From: CAJXMH01 sp964001305
GTDB taxonomy: Bacteria > Bacteroidota > Bacteroidia > Flavobacteriales_E > Vicingaceae
DNA length: 64,000 nucleotides
Assembly (NCBI GenBank): GCA_964001305.1
Contig: CAXFAI010000023.1
Coordinates: 12,441-76,440 of the forward strand
Direction: 5' to 3'
Positions 35,116 through 43,653 of the stretch are shown piece after piece. The first letter of the stretch is position 1, and every line of letters starts with the position of its first letter. The position numbers and the translations under genes are program-made. The notes under the pieces were generated by a model. It was not told where the DNA came from. It worked only from the letters and a program-made list of their open reading frames with translations, and did no database searches.

Positions 35116-35863
35116 TTAAAATAGCTGCTAATCTTACTCCAGCTTTGTGCAATTGGATTTTAACTGTTTCCCAATTTTCATACATATACTCGTAAGAAAG
35201 GTAATCCTTCTCTCCTATTTCGTATACCTGAGGTCTTAAATTCATCGCTTCTGTAATCCACTGATTAATATCTGTATTGTAATATAAACCATCTAACTCT
35301 TCTTTGGGATGATCAATAAGAGTACTTAGTTCAGAATATGAAAATTGCTTGCTTTCAATCATTTCACTGTCCCAAATTCGATGAAGGTTCGATTTATCAT
35401 AAAACCAATTGATTTTAACATCATTTCCTCCCCTGTCTTCTCCATTTCCAACATGCAAAGGTTGATGAATATCACCTACCAAATGCACTAACATTCTCAA
35501 TGCTTCCACTTGGCTTTTTTGATCAGCCGATTCATCTTTCAAAATTTGAATCATGCGTTCAATCGCTTCAAAAGCATCGCCTTTTTCACTTTTCTCTACT
35601 GCATGATAATGTTGACCATCTGGTATAGTTACATAATGCCAAGCGTGAGTATGATCATAGTTGTTGTCACTTTTAATATCGTCCATCCAAGTAGAAGCCT
35701 CAACTAAAGATTCATGCCCCATGAGTTGATGAATGGCTTTCTGAGCCTTTTTACTTAAATGATTTTGAGCAACTTTTGCAACTACTCTATGCCCCGTTTG
35801 ACCCCAACCAAAACAGCTAACACTGATGATTAGTAATAAGTTAAAACTGAATGTTTTTCTCAT
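35099..35863 (-). CDS. exported S1/P1-type zinc nuclease
   Basis: A 254-residue secreted nuclease. After the signal peptide (~1-18) the mature protein begins at or near WGQTGHRVVAKVAQNHL; in this family the N-terminal Trp itself helps bind zinc. Further ligands are in EASTWMDDIKSD, THAWHYVTIPDG, MLVHLVGDIHQPLHVGNGEDRGGNDV and LHRIWDSEMIE. The trinuclear zinc site looks complete. It cleaves single-stranded DNA/RNA and 3'-nucleotides, probably for phosphate or nucleoside scavenging in the periplasm. Confidence 0.93.
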   Translation of the reverse strand: MRKTFSFNLLLIISVSCFGWGQTGHRVVAKVAQNHLSKKAQKAIHQLMGHESLVEASTWMDDIKSDNNYDHTHAWHYVTIPDGQHYHAVEKSEKGDAFEAIERMIQILKDESADQKSQVEALRMLVHLVGDIHQPLHVGNGEDRGGNDVKINWFYDKSNLHRIWDSEMIESKQFSYSELSTLIDHPKEELDGLYYNTDINQWITEAMNLRPQVYEIGEKDYLSYEYMYENWETVKIQLHKAGVRLAAILNDIYG

Positions 35864-35903
35864 GCTGAATTGATTTTTTCGAGCTTAAAAATAATCAAAT
35901 ACC

Positions 35904-36293
35904 TTAGTTTTCTATACGATCTTTTACGTATTCCACTTTTGTTTTTCCGTGGGGCTTTGGTTTTCCATCATCTCCTAGGTTCACCATGGTTATATTATCT
36001 ATGGTAATGATGTTTCTTCGACTCATTTTGTTTCGAGCAACGCAGCTTAAAGTGATTGAAGTATTTCCAAACTTTTCGACTTGTATGCCCAACTCTACAA
36101 TATCACCTTGTCTTGCCGAGGAAATAAAATTGATTTCAGACATAAACTTTGTCGCTATCTTCTTGTTTTCCAATTGAATCATCGCATATAAAGCCGCTTC
36201 TTCATCAATCCATTGAAGTAATCTTCCTCCAAAGAGATTATTATTAGGATTTAAGTCTTCGGGTTTTACCCATTTTCTAGTATGAAAATTCAT
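35904..36293 (-). CDS. acyl-CoA thioesterase, hotdog fold (YciA-like)
   Basis: A 129-residue hotdog-fold enzyme: NPNNNLFGGRLLQWIDEEAALYA carries the catalytic Asn/Asp-Glu region, then INFISSARQGDIVELGIQVEKFGNTSITLSCVARNK. It hydrolyses acyl-CoA to free acid and CoA. A GTG at 36305 would add four residues, but it overlaps the -7 box, so the ATG at 36293 (MNFHTRKWVKPEDLN) is chosen. Confidence 0.88.
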   Translation of the reverse strand: MNFHTRKWVKPEDLNPNNNLFGGRLLQWIDEEAALYAMIQLENKKIATKFMSEINFISSARQGDIVELGIQVEKFGNTSITLSCVARNKMSRRNIITIDNITMVNLGDDGKPKPHGKTKVEYVKDRIEN

Positions 36294-36304
36294 CTGTTTT
36301 TCCA

Positions 36305-36312
36305 CAAATTTA
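36305..36312 (-). promoter_or_regulatory. -7 box for the thioesterase gene
   Basis: Minus-strand TAAATTTG fits TAnnTTTG, 12 bases before the ATG at 36293. A GTG overlapping its last base could be miscalled as the start. Confidence 0.4.
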
Positions 36313-36345
36313 AGTGTTAGTTTTGAGTATTAAATGAACTGAATT

Positions 36346-37746
36346 ATGAATTCTAGACTATTTGCCTTACTTCTTATTTTGGTATGTTTTTCAACATTTT
36401 CATATGCAACACATACTAAAGGTGGATACATATCATATCAGTATATCAATGGCAATCAGTACCAAATTGAGGTACATTTTTACATTGATCAAAGTAGTAC
36501 CGCTTCACAAAGAAGAGAAATCTTGGTTGACTATGGAGATGGCTCACCAATGGATACCATTTATCAACAAAGAACACAATTGATTTATAATGAATTATCG
36601 ATTGTTACTTACCGTACTACACACACATACAATTCTGTGGGTTTATATACTATAAAAGTAAGTGACCCTAACCGTATCGGTGGGATTGACAACATAGATA
36701 ATTCCAACAATGTACCCCTTTATCTTGAAACTGATTTACGAATCTTATCAAATACAACTATTAATAACAATAGTGTATTACTTAGCATGATTCCAGTATC
36801 CAAATGCAGTATTGGAGAATATTTCAGGTTAAATCAAGCCGCTTACGACCCAGATGGTGATTCTTTAAGTTATCAATTGATTACTGTAAAAGGACTCTCT
36901 GGCAACCCTGCTCCATCTTATTTTATTCCTTCGGGCGTTCTTATAAATCCGCTTAATGGCTCCATCAAATGGACGCCAAATCAATTAGGACGGTATGCTT
37001 TAGCAGTAGAAATTAAGGAATTTCGAAATCAAGTTTTAGTTGGTAGAACCATTTCAGATTTTATCGTAGAAGTTAATCCAAATGTTGTTGCTAAACCCTA
37101 CTTACAATTGATAACTCCCCAACTTTTACAAGATAGTTGTGGATTATATAAAATTACAGCAAAGGATGGTGATCAATTACAATTGATTTTTAAATCAACA
37201 GACACGATAGGTTATCAGAACGACTTTATAATTACATATGATAGCACGCTAGTACACTCTACTTTAGATACTAGTAAAAGTGTCTTTTCCGATTCTACTT
37301 TTCTAAACATAAATATTTCAATTGATGGGCAAGACGCGAGATGTAGACCTTATCCTATTTACGTAAGATCTAATTCTAACGATATTTTTGTAGATGACAT
37401 CCCCATTTTACTTTATGTCCAAGATTCCATAACCATTGGCTGTGATTCTATTTGTGGTTTTGTTGGTACTCCTTCTAATAAAAAGAACACTGAACTGAAA
37501 GTTTCAGTATTTCCTAATCCAGTTTCATCCAATCAGTGTACTTGGCGTATTGAAAATTACACGGATAACTATATGCCAAGTATAGAAATTTACACCACTC
37601 AAGGAAGATTGTACTATCACTCTCAGTTTAGTTCAAAAAACCAAATAAGCATCGATAAAAGCATACTTCCCACAGGTTTAATCTTTTATAAAATCAAGGA
37701 TAAAACAGGAAATGTTCTTAATAGTGGAAAGTTGATTGTTAACTAG
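36346..37746 (+). CDS. secreted surface protein with T9SS type A sorting domain
   Basis: A 466-residue exported protein. Signal peptide ~1-21 (FSTFSYA), then THTKGGYISYQYINGNQYQIEVHFYID, the opening of a family of Bacteroidota surface proteins. A PKD-like unit VDYGDGSPMDTIYQQRTQ is at ~65-82, with NQAAYDPDGDSLSYQLI (a cadherin/Ig-like D-x-D motif) at ~165-182. The C-terminal ~80 residues (VSVFPNPVSSNQCTWRIEN to SGKLIVN) are the T9SS signal. It is probably an adhesin or surface-layer component; the ligand is unknown. It overlaps the convergent DUF5916 gene by eight bases. Confidence 0.78.
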   Translation: MNSRLFALLLILVCFSTFSYATHTKGGYISYQYINGNQYQIEVHFYIDQSSTASQRREILVDYGDGSPMDTIYQQRTQLIYNELSIVTYRTTHTYNSVGLYTIKVSDPNRIGGIDNIDNSNNVPLYLETDLRILSNTTINNNSVLLSMIPVSKCSIGEYFRLNQAAYDPDGDSLSYQLITVKGLSGNPAPSYFIPSGVLINPLNGSIKWTPNQLGRYALAVEIKEFRNQVLVGRTISDFIVEVNPNVVAKPYLQLITPQLLQDSCGLYKITAKDGDQLQLIFKSTDTIGYQNDFIITYDSTLVHSTLDTSKSVFSDSTFLNINISIDGQDARCRPYPIYVRSNSNDIFVDDIPILLYVQDSITIGCDSICGFVGTPSNKKNTELKVSVFPNPVSSNQCTWRIENYTDNYMPSIEIYTTQGRLYYHSQFSSKNQISIDKSILPTGLIFYKIKDKTGNVLNSGKLIVN

Positions 37747-40195
37747 CCTTTTTACCTTTTAAGTTTAGGTAGTCAATAAAATAGAGTAATCGAATCGAGA
37801 AACTATTGATTTGAGGAGCTTTCAGAGTGTTTTCAAAACCTTCATAATAAGAATAATCTAGAGGCTCACCTTCTTCAAGTATAGAATTTTTCCAAGCAAT
37901 AATCACGTCACTTCCCGGTGCAAAACGCCATCTAAAAATTAAATCAATATTAAAGGCACTGAAATAGATATCATTTGATGTGCTTCCATCAGCTAAAAAA
38001 GGTTCATAATTCGTCGGGACTAATTTTCCATTTTCAGAGACATCATTAAATCGGTTATATTTTGCGACAGACCAATAATGCCTAAAGTTCAAATTGAGTG
38101 CCATTTTATTATTAAAAATATAGCTACCACTTAAATACGTTTCATGGATATCTACATTTCTTCTACCAAAAGTTATGGTATCCTGTATAGTTCGTATATA
38201 ACCTATTTCATTCAAACGTTGGGAACGACTATAGCCAGGTACAATAAACAATTTATCACTAGGTCTAAAACGCGGCTCTATACCATAGTTTAAGAGATTT
38301 CTGCCCGGCTCATTAAAAACGCGATAATGAATGTTACCATCCAAAGCAAAGGGTTTACTATAGTCAGAAGAAATAAATCCACCTACTGAGTAGCTACTTG
38401 GAAAAGCATAATAACGCTCAAAAGTCCGAGTTTCAAAATAATCTCTTGTCTCAATCGGCTCCCAGGCAGCATTTATTCCGAAAGTGAAAAAGTTTTTAAG
38501 GGTATAAACACTATTGTAAGAAAAGGCCAAATTGAAAAACTGATTTTCTTCTTGTAAGCGCTCATAAATAAAGTCAGCCTCTTGACGAATGCGATTAAAA
38601 AATTTGCCTGGTTTAAACTGATAGTAAGCAACGTAAGCTCGACTTGTACTCACATTTCTAATCGTTTGAAAGCCCAAATCATTGATATTGTAATCTTTAC
38701 CAATAACAGTTTGAGAAACATCCCATCTAAAGTTGCCGCTAATTTTGGCTAGAGTTGCATTCCAACTTTGACCACTTTGTGTGTTTTCTTCAAAAAAACG
38801 GTGGCTCATAGCACCATATCCTAAAACAGCATATTGATTTTGTTTATCCGCAAGCTTTAAATCGATACGGCTTACATTGGCATCCATGCTGCTTCCTCTT
38901 CGAAGTACATTGGTATTGGTAAAGCTTAAATATGAATTATTACGAAGCACTTGATCCAAAACAAACACATTGTAGTTGGTTACTGGATTGGTTTCTATAC
39001 TTTTTTCTTTACCACTTTCACTGTCCTTAACTACGGCTTTTGTCTGATCTTCAATGGCATTAAAAAAACCAACTCCTAAGCCTTTTTTATTTCTACCAGA
39101 AACTTTCGTGGCATTCAATAAATTTCCTTGCCTCGGATTTTCAACTATCTCTTCAGTGCTATCTATCTTAGACTCAAGCTGGTTTCTCCCTATCGGAATC
39201 CCACCTATCCTTCTTGAGTAAAACAATTCCGCTTTATTGAATAGCTCTACCCCTTCCGTAAAAAATGGTCTATACTCATTAAATTGAACTTCAAATGGCG
39301 ATAAATTCAACACTTGATTATCAAATCGGGTTTGTCCAAAATCAGGAATCAAGGTCATATCTAAGGTAAATGCATCAGACAAACCATACTTGATATCCAT
39401 TCCACCCTTTAAAGAGTATCCATCTTCACTATTGGGAGCAGAATTAAACTCCACATAGGATGAAGTGTATGGAAAGAAAAACAACCTTGTAGGTGGTTCA
39501 ATATCTTTTATTCCGTTAAGTAAGCCTGTTTGAGTAAGGTTACCATCAAGTTGAGGATTTACGAAGTTCCACCAAGACCTTTCTCGTTTTCTTCTAATTT
39601 CTCTTCCAAAATTAATTCCCCACAATTGCTCTTCAACTTCAGGGAAACGTAATGCCGAAAAGGGTATTTTCATTTCTACCGTCCAGCCTAAAGAGTCAAT
39701 ATGAGTTTCGCTTTCCCAAACAGCATCCCATTCTGTACTTTCGTCTAATGTTGAATATTTTACATCAATTTGAACTCCTGCAGGAGTTACAGCAAAGCCT
39801 TCTCCATTGATCCCATCTAGATAGCTGTTAAAAACAACGATAAAAAAGTCGGCATTACCTATTTCATCTCGTTCCGTTAGAAAGTTGTAGATGCTATCCG
39901 GATTAGTTTCGTACATTCTAGCTGCTATGTAAATGGCTTGATTATCATAGGCCAGTTTTACTTCTGTTAGCTGACTGCATGGTTTACCGACTTGAGGCGT
40001 ATTTTGTCTAAGTTCATTGGCAATCGGAATGTTTTTCCAAGCAGAATCGGTTAACAGACCATCAATTTGTGGTGGATTGTTTAAAAACCGTGTGAAATAC
40101 TCCTTTCTTTCAATTGAACTTTCTTGGCTAAAACTAAAGCTTAAGGAAATGAAAGCCAGTATTAAACAAGATATATGTCGTTTCCATTTTTTCAT
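37739..40195 (-). CDS. DUF5916 outer-membrane protein with N-terminal carbohydrate-binding-like domain
   Basis: An 818-residue exported protein. Signal peptide ~1-24. The N-terminal domain (~38-230) starts NNPPQIDGLLTDSAWKNIPIANEL and includes VKLAYDNQAIYIAARMYE and VEMKIPFSALRFP, the CBM9-like fold typical of this family. The rest (~250-818) is strand-rich and ends ISIRLLYFIDYLNLKGKKAS, consistent with an outer-membrane barrel (RREIRRKRERSWWNF and LTLIPDFGQTRFDNQVLNLSPFE are family phrases). Function unknown; a role in polysaccharide or protein handling at the surface is plausible. Confidence 0.85.
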   Translation of the reverse strand: MKKWKRHISCLILAFISLSFSFSQESSIERKEYFTRFLNNPPQIDGLLTDSAWKNIPIANELRQNTPQVGKPCSQLTEVKLAYDNQAIYIAARMYETNPDSIYNFLTERDEIGNADFFIVVFNSYLDGINGEGFAVTPAGVQIDVKYSTLDESTEWDAVWESETHIDSLGWTVEMKIPFSALRFPEVEEQLWGINFGREIRRKRERSWWNFVNPQLDGNLTQTGLLNGIKDIEPPTRLFFFPYTSSYVEFNSAPNSEDGYSLKGGMDIKYGLSDAFTLDMTLIPDFGQTRFDNQVLNLSPFEVQFNEYRPFFTEGVELFNKAELFYSRRIGGIPIGRNQLESKIDSTEEIVENPRQGNLLNATKVSGRNKKGLGVGFFNAIEDQTKAVVKDSESGKEKSIETNPVTNYNVFVLDQVLRNNSYLSFTNTNVLRRGSSMDANVSRIDLKLADKQNQYAVLGYGAMSHRFFEENTQSGQSWNATLAKISGNFRWDVSQTVIGKDYNINDLGFQTIRNVSTSRAYVAYYQFKPGKFFNRIRQEADFIYERLQEENQFFNLAFSYNSVYTLKNFFTFGINAAWEPIETRDYFETRTFERYYAFPSSYSVGGFISSDYSKPFALDGNIHYRVFNEPGRNLLNYGIEPRFRPSDKLFIVPGYSRSQRLNEIGYIRTIQDTITFGRRNVDIHETYLSGSYIFNNKMALNLNFRHYWSVAKYNRFNDVSENGKLVPTNYEPFLADGSTSNDIYFSAFNIDLIFRWRFAPGSDVIIAWKNSILEEGEPLDYSYYEGFENTLKAPQINSFSIRLLYFIDYLNLKGKKAS

Positions 40196-40296
40196 TTGGC
40201 CTGCAAAAATCGTTGAAAAAGAAAGTTTTTAAAAATTGAATTTTATTCCAGTAACTTTTAAATAACAAAACCGTCAAACAACTATAAAACGGTACC

Positions 40297-42930
40297 ATGA
40301 GGATTATTTTGACATTGTTTTTTTTAGTTAATTTTTGTTTTGCACAGAACCAAAGCTGTAAATTGTATGGTACAATTACCGACGAAGAAGGAAATCCAAT
40401 TCCATATACAAGCATTTTCATTAGCAGTATTGCTCAAGGCACAATGGCTAATCTAGAGGGCGATTATTCCATTTCACTTCCTTGTAATTCTTATGAGTTA
40501 CAGGTTCAAAGTATGGGCTTTCAATCCCAAAAAATTCAGGTGAATTTAAGTCAAGAAAAAGAAGTAAATATTCGATTAAAAACAGCCATTTATCAATTAA
40601 ACGAAGTGGTTGTAGACCCTAATTCTGAGGACCCCGCCTATAATATAATTCGAAAAGCTACAGCTATGGCCGAATATTACAAGAAGCAAATCAATGCTTA
40701 TAAAGCCACGCTTTATGTCAGAAGCTTTTTTGATGTAGAGAGCTTACCTTGGATTGCTAAGAAATTGGCAGATGAAGATGATTTAGCGGATATGCAAACC
40801 GGTGACATTGAAGAAACTATTCTAGAGTATTCATTCCGAAAACCAAATCAAGTTAAAGAGAAAATTCTAGCCCGAAAAACAGGTCGATTTGATACTTTAA
40901 AAACTGGCTCGTCTTACATCAATCTAAATTTTTACAATTTAGGAGGAAGCGGTATGATTAATCCACTTAGTCGAGGCGCTTTTGCCGTTTACAAATTCGA
41001 ATATCAAAATACCTTTTTTGAAGAAGCTCAAAAAGTGCATAAAATTCGAGTGATTCCTAAGCGAAATGGCAGTGATTTAATGCGAGGCTACATTTACATT
41101 AATGATGGATTATGGAATATCAACAAAGTAGATGTAAGCTTTGAGCAACCGCTAGCAAACATCAAGTATGAACAGATTTACAATCCAGTAGAAGAATTGG
41201 TTTGGATGCCTATCAATCATAAACTTAAAGTAACCGTATCTATTATGGGTTTTGATATGGAAGTTCAATATTTGGCCACTTTGAAAGATTTAAGCGTGGA
41301 AGCTGACAGCATCATTAATCAAGCTATTAAGCAAAACTTAAATATTCAACCTTCTAGAAATATAGATACAACAATGGTTAGTCAAGCAGAGAAAATAGTA
41401 GATAACAAAAGCAAACGACAAACCAAAATAGAAGAACTGATTCAGAAGGAAGAACTTACCAAAAAAGAAACCTTCAAATTGGTAAAAATGATTAAGCAAG
41501 AAGCAGAATCAAACCATAATGAATCTAAAAAAGAAGACCTTGAAATAAAAGACAATCGTGAAGTTGAATATGCGGAGGATGCTTTTGAGCAAAACGATAG
41601 TGCCTGGAATCAGTTTAGGCAAGTTCCCCTTTCGGAAAAGGAGAAAGAGATTTATGTTGCTAGAGATTCTTTGAATAAAGTTCAAAGTGGCGACACCGTT
41701 GTAAATCAAAAACACAGTAAATTAGGAAACATACTCTATTTTGATGGCACATTAAGAGGTAAAAACAAGCACATGAATTACCGACCAAATGGATTGTTAA
41801 AAGGAATTGAGCCTTCGTTTAACACAGTAGATGGTTTTTTAATCGAAAAAGAGTTATTTGATGTTGAGTATAACAATTTAAAAGGTTCATTTTTGAAAGT
41901 AGCCCCTTGGATTAGTTATTCAACTGCCCGAGATCAATGGATGGGTCGCATAGATTTTAGCAATCAATACAATTATAAAAAAAGAGCAGGCTTTTACGCT
42001 TCTCTTGGAAGAAGAACAACGGACTTTAATGGAAATCAAGCGATTAATAAATACACAAATTCAATTTCTTCTTTATTTTTTAGGGAAAACTTTGCCAAAC
42101 TTTATCAAGAAGATTATGGATTAATTGGCCATCATATTGATCTGACAAATGGCCTTGTATTTAACATAAAAGCAAAGTACTCCAATCGTAAAGCCTTGAG
42201 AAATTATACAAATCAAGCTTGGTTTAATTTCTTAGACAATAGTTACACCTCAAATGTGCCAAATCATGAAGATATTATTTCACAAACGGAATTGGCAGGA
42301 GACAATATTGCAACGATTGGCTCAATTGAATTGGCCTATACTCCAAGACAATACTACCGAATAGACAATTACCAAAAAAGAATGTTAAGTTCAAAATATC
42401 CCACCTTTACGCTGAACTACGAAAAAGGTATTTCTGATTTATGGAATAGCCAATCAGATTTTGATCAAGTTACCTTTTCAATCGCTCAAAGCTTTTCTTA
42501 TCGTTTAATTAATCGAATTAATTATAAGTTGACAGCAGGTACCTTTTTAAATAACGACCAAGTCTATTTTGCGGATTATCAATCTTTTTCAAATCGCCCT
42601 GCATATTTAATGTTAGATAATTCTGTAAATGCGTTTAAACTATTGGACTATACAGCCTTTAATAGCAACGATTCTTATTTTAGTGCTCACCTTTCGGTGG
42701 AAAATAACTTCTTACTACTTAAACATTTACCACCTTTTAATAAAACTGAACTTGAAGAAAAGGTAGAATTCAACTACTTAATCACTGAAAAGAAAATTCC
42801 TTATTATGAATTAGGATACTCACTTAATCGAATTTTACTTTTCATGGAGGCAGGAATATATACAAGCTTTAAAGACCATCAATTTGAATCGATTGGATTT
42901 AAACTGGGCTTTAATTTGAATGATTTTTAA
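40297..42930 (+). CDS. DUF5686/carboxypeptidase-regulatory-like outer-membrane protein
   Basis: An 877-residue exported protein. Signal peptide 1-16 (LVNFCFAQ). A carboxypeptidase-D-type regulatory domain (CarboxypepD_reg) is at ~20-100: LYGTITDEEGNPIPYTSIFI, GTMANLEGDYSISLP, LQVQSMGFQSQ. Then DPAYNIIRKATAMAEYYKKQINAYKATLYVRS opens the DUF5686 region. A charged linker (~370-460, rich in Lys/Glu) precedes a barrel-like C-terminal part ending FESIGFKLGFNLNDF. Related proteins occur widely at the Bacteroidota outer membrane; the function is not established. Confidence 0.87.
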   Translation: MRIILTLFFLVNFCFAQNQSCKLYGTITDEEGNPIPYTSIFISSIAQGTMANLEGDYSISLPCNSYELQVQSMGFQSQKIQVNLSQEKEVNIRLKTAIYQLNEVVVDPNSEDPAYNIIRKATAMAEYYKKQINAYKATLYVRSFFDVESLPWIAKKLADEDDLADMQTGDIEETILEYSFRKPNQVKEKILARKTGRFDTLKTGSSYINLNFYNLGGSGMINPLSRGAFAVYKFEYQNTFFEEAQKVHKIRVIPKRNGSDLMRGYIYINDGLWNINKVDVSFEQPLANIKYEQIYNPVEELVWMPINHKLKVTVSIMGFDMEVQYLATLKDLSVEADSIINQAIKQNLNIQPSRNIDTTMVSQAEKIVDNKSKRQTKIEELIQKEELTKKETFKLVKMIKQEAESNHNESKKEDLEIKDNREVEYAEDAFEQNDSAWNQFRQVPLSEKEKEIYVARDSLNKVQSGDTVVNQKHSKLGNILYFDGTLRGKNKHMNYRPNGLLKGIEPSFNTVDGFLIEKELFDVEYNNLKGSFLKVAPWISYSTARDQWMGRIDFSNQYNYKKRAGFYASLGRRTTDFNGNQAINKYTNSISSLFFRENFAKLYQEDYGLIGHHIDLTNGLVFNIKAKYSNRKALRNYTNQAWFNFLDNSYTSNVPNHEDIISQTELAGDNIATIGSIELAYTPRQYYRIDNYQKRMLSSKYPTFTLNYEKGISDLWNSQSDFDQVTFSIAQSFSYRLINRINYKLTAGTFLNNDQVYFADYQSFSNRPAYLMLDNSVNAFKLLDYTAFNSNDSYFSAHLSVENNFLLLKHLPPFNKTELEEKVEFNYLITEKKIPYYELGYSLNRILLFMEAGIYTSFKDHQFESIGFKLGFNLNDF

Positions 42931-43547
42931 GGCACTAGTAGAAATATCGCTAAAACAATAAGTACGATAACTTTTAACCATTTCATTCCCTTTAAAAACT
43001 TCTGATTTAAAAAGATTCTTCTCAATTGAGAAGTCCCAATTGCAATGCTCCCAAAAGTTATAAAACCAATCACTAAGAAAGTCAAGCCTAAAAGCAAAGC
43101 TTGCAGTATTAAAGATTCAGTAGATTGGTTTATAAATTGCGGTAAGAATGCAATAAAGAAAAGCGACACTTTGGGGTTTAATAAATTCATTAAAACCCCT
43201 TTTCGATATAGATATAAAGAAGAATCGGATGTAGTTGAATTCGAACTCTTCAAATCCACTTCAATTTTTTCTTTGGCTGCTTGAAATGCTAAGTAAAACA
43301 GATAAGCAGCTCCTAAATAGCTAAGCAATTGAAAAGCTAGTTCAGACTCTTTAAGAATTAAACTCAATCCACTTGCAGCTAATAAAGTATGTACTACTAC
43401 CCCACTGTTTAATCCAAATGCAATCCACAAACCATTTCTAGCCCCTTTAGATAAGCTTTCAGTTAATACATAAATATTATCAGGACCTGGCATTAATGCC
43501 ATTAAAAAAGAAGCTATACAAAAAGAAATATAGGTTGTTAATTCCAT
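42927..43547 (-). CDS. LysE/RhtB-family amino-acid exporter
   Basis: A 206-residue inner-membrane protein with six hydrophobic segments. Family hallmarks: FLMALMPGPDNIYVLTESLSKGARNGLW near the N-terminus and KGVLMNLLNPKVSLFFIAFLPQFI in the middle. It exports amino acids or derivatives by proton antiport; the substrate is not predictable. The stop shares TTAA with that of the convergent DUF5686 gene. Confidence 0.92.
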   Translation of the reverse strand: MELTTYISFCIASFLMALMPGPDNIYVLTESLSKGARNGLWIAFGLNSGVVVHTLLAASGLSLILKESELAFQLLSYLGAAYLFYLAFQAAKEKIEVDLKSSNSTTSDSSLYLYRKGVLMNLLNPKVSLFFIAFLPQFINQSTESLILQALLLGLTFLVIGFITFGSIAIGTSQLRRIFLNQKFLKGMKWLKVIVLIVLAIFLLVP

Positions 43548-43627
43548 GGAATGATACTTTATAGAATTATTCGAAAATCAAATTTATCAAAGCATGCTTT
43601 CAAATTTCTTATTTTGATTTAAACAAG

Positions 43628-43635
43628 TACTTTTG
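43628..43635 (+). promoter_or_regulatory. -7 box for the ABC-F gene
   Basis: TACTTTTG, 19 bases before the ATG at 43654. The TTG at 43633 that could be read as a start lies inside this box. Confidence 0.42.
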
Positions 43636-43653
43636 CGGCCCAAATTTAGGCCT

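Noticed and set aside
40262..40290. Short inverted repeat (ACCGT/ACGGT) before the DUF5686 gene.
   Set aside because: Only five base pairs with a 14-base loop; likely chance.
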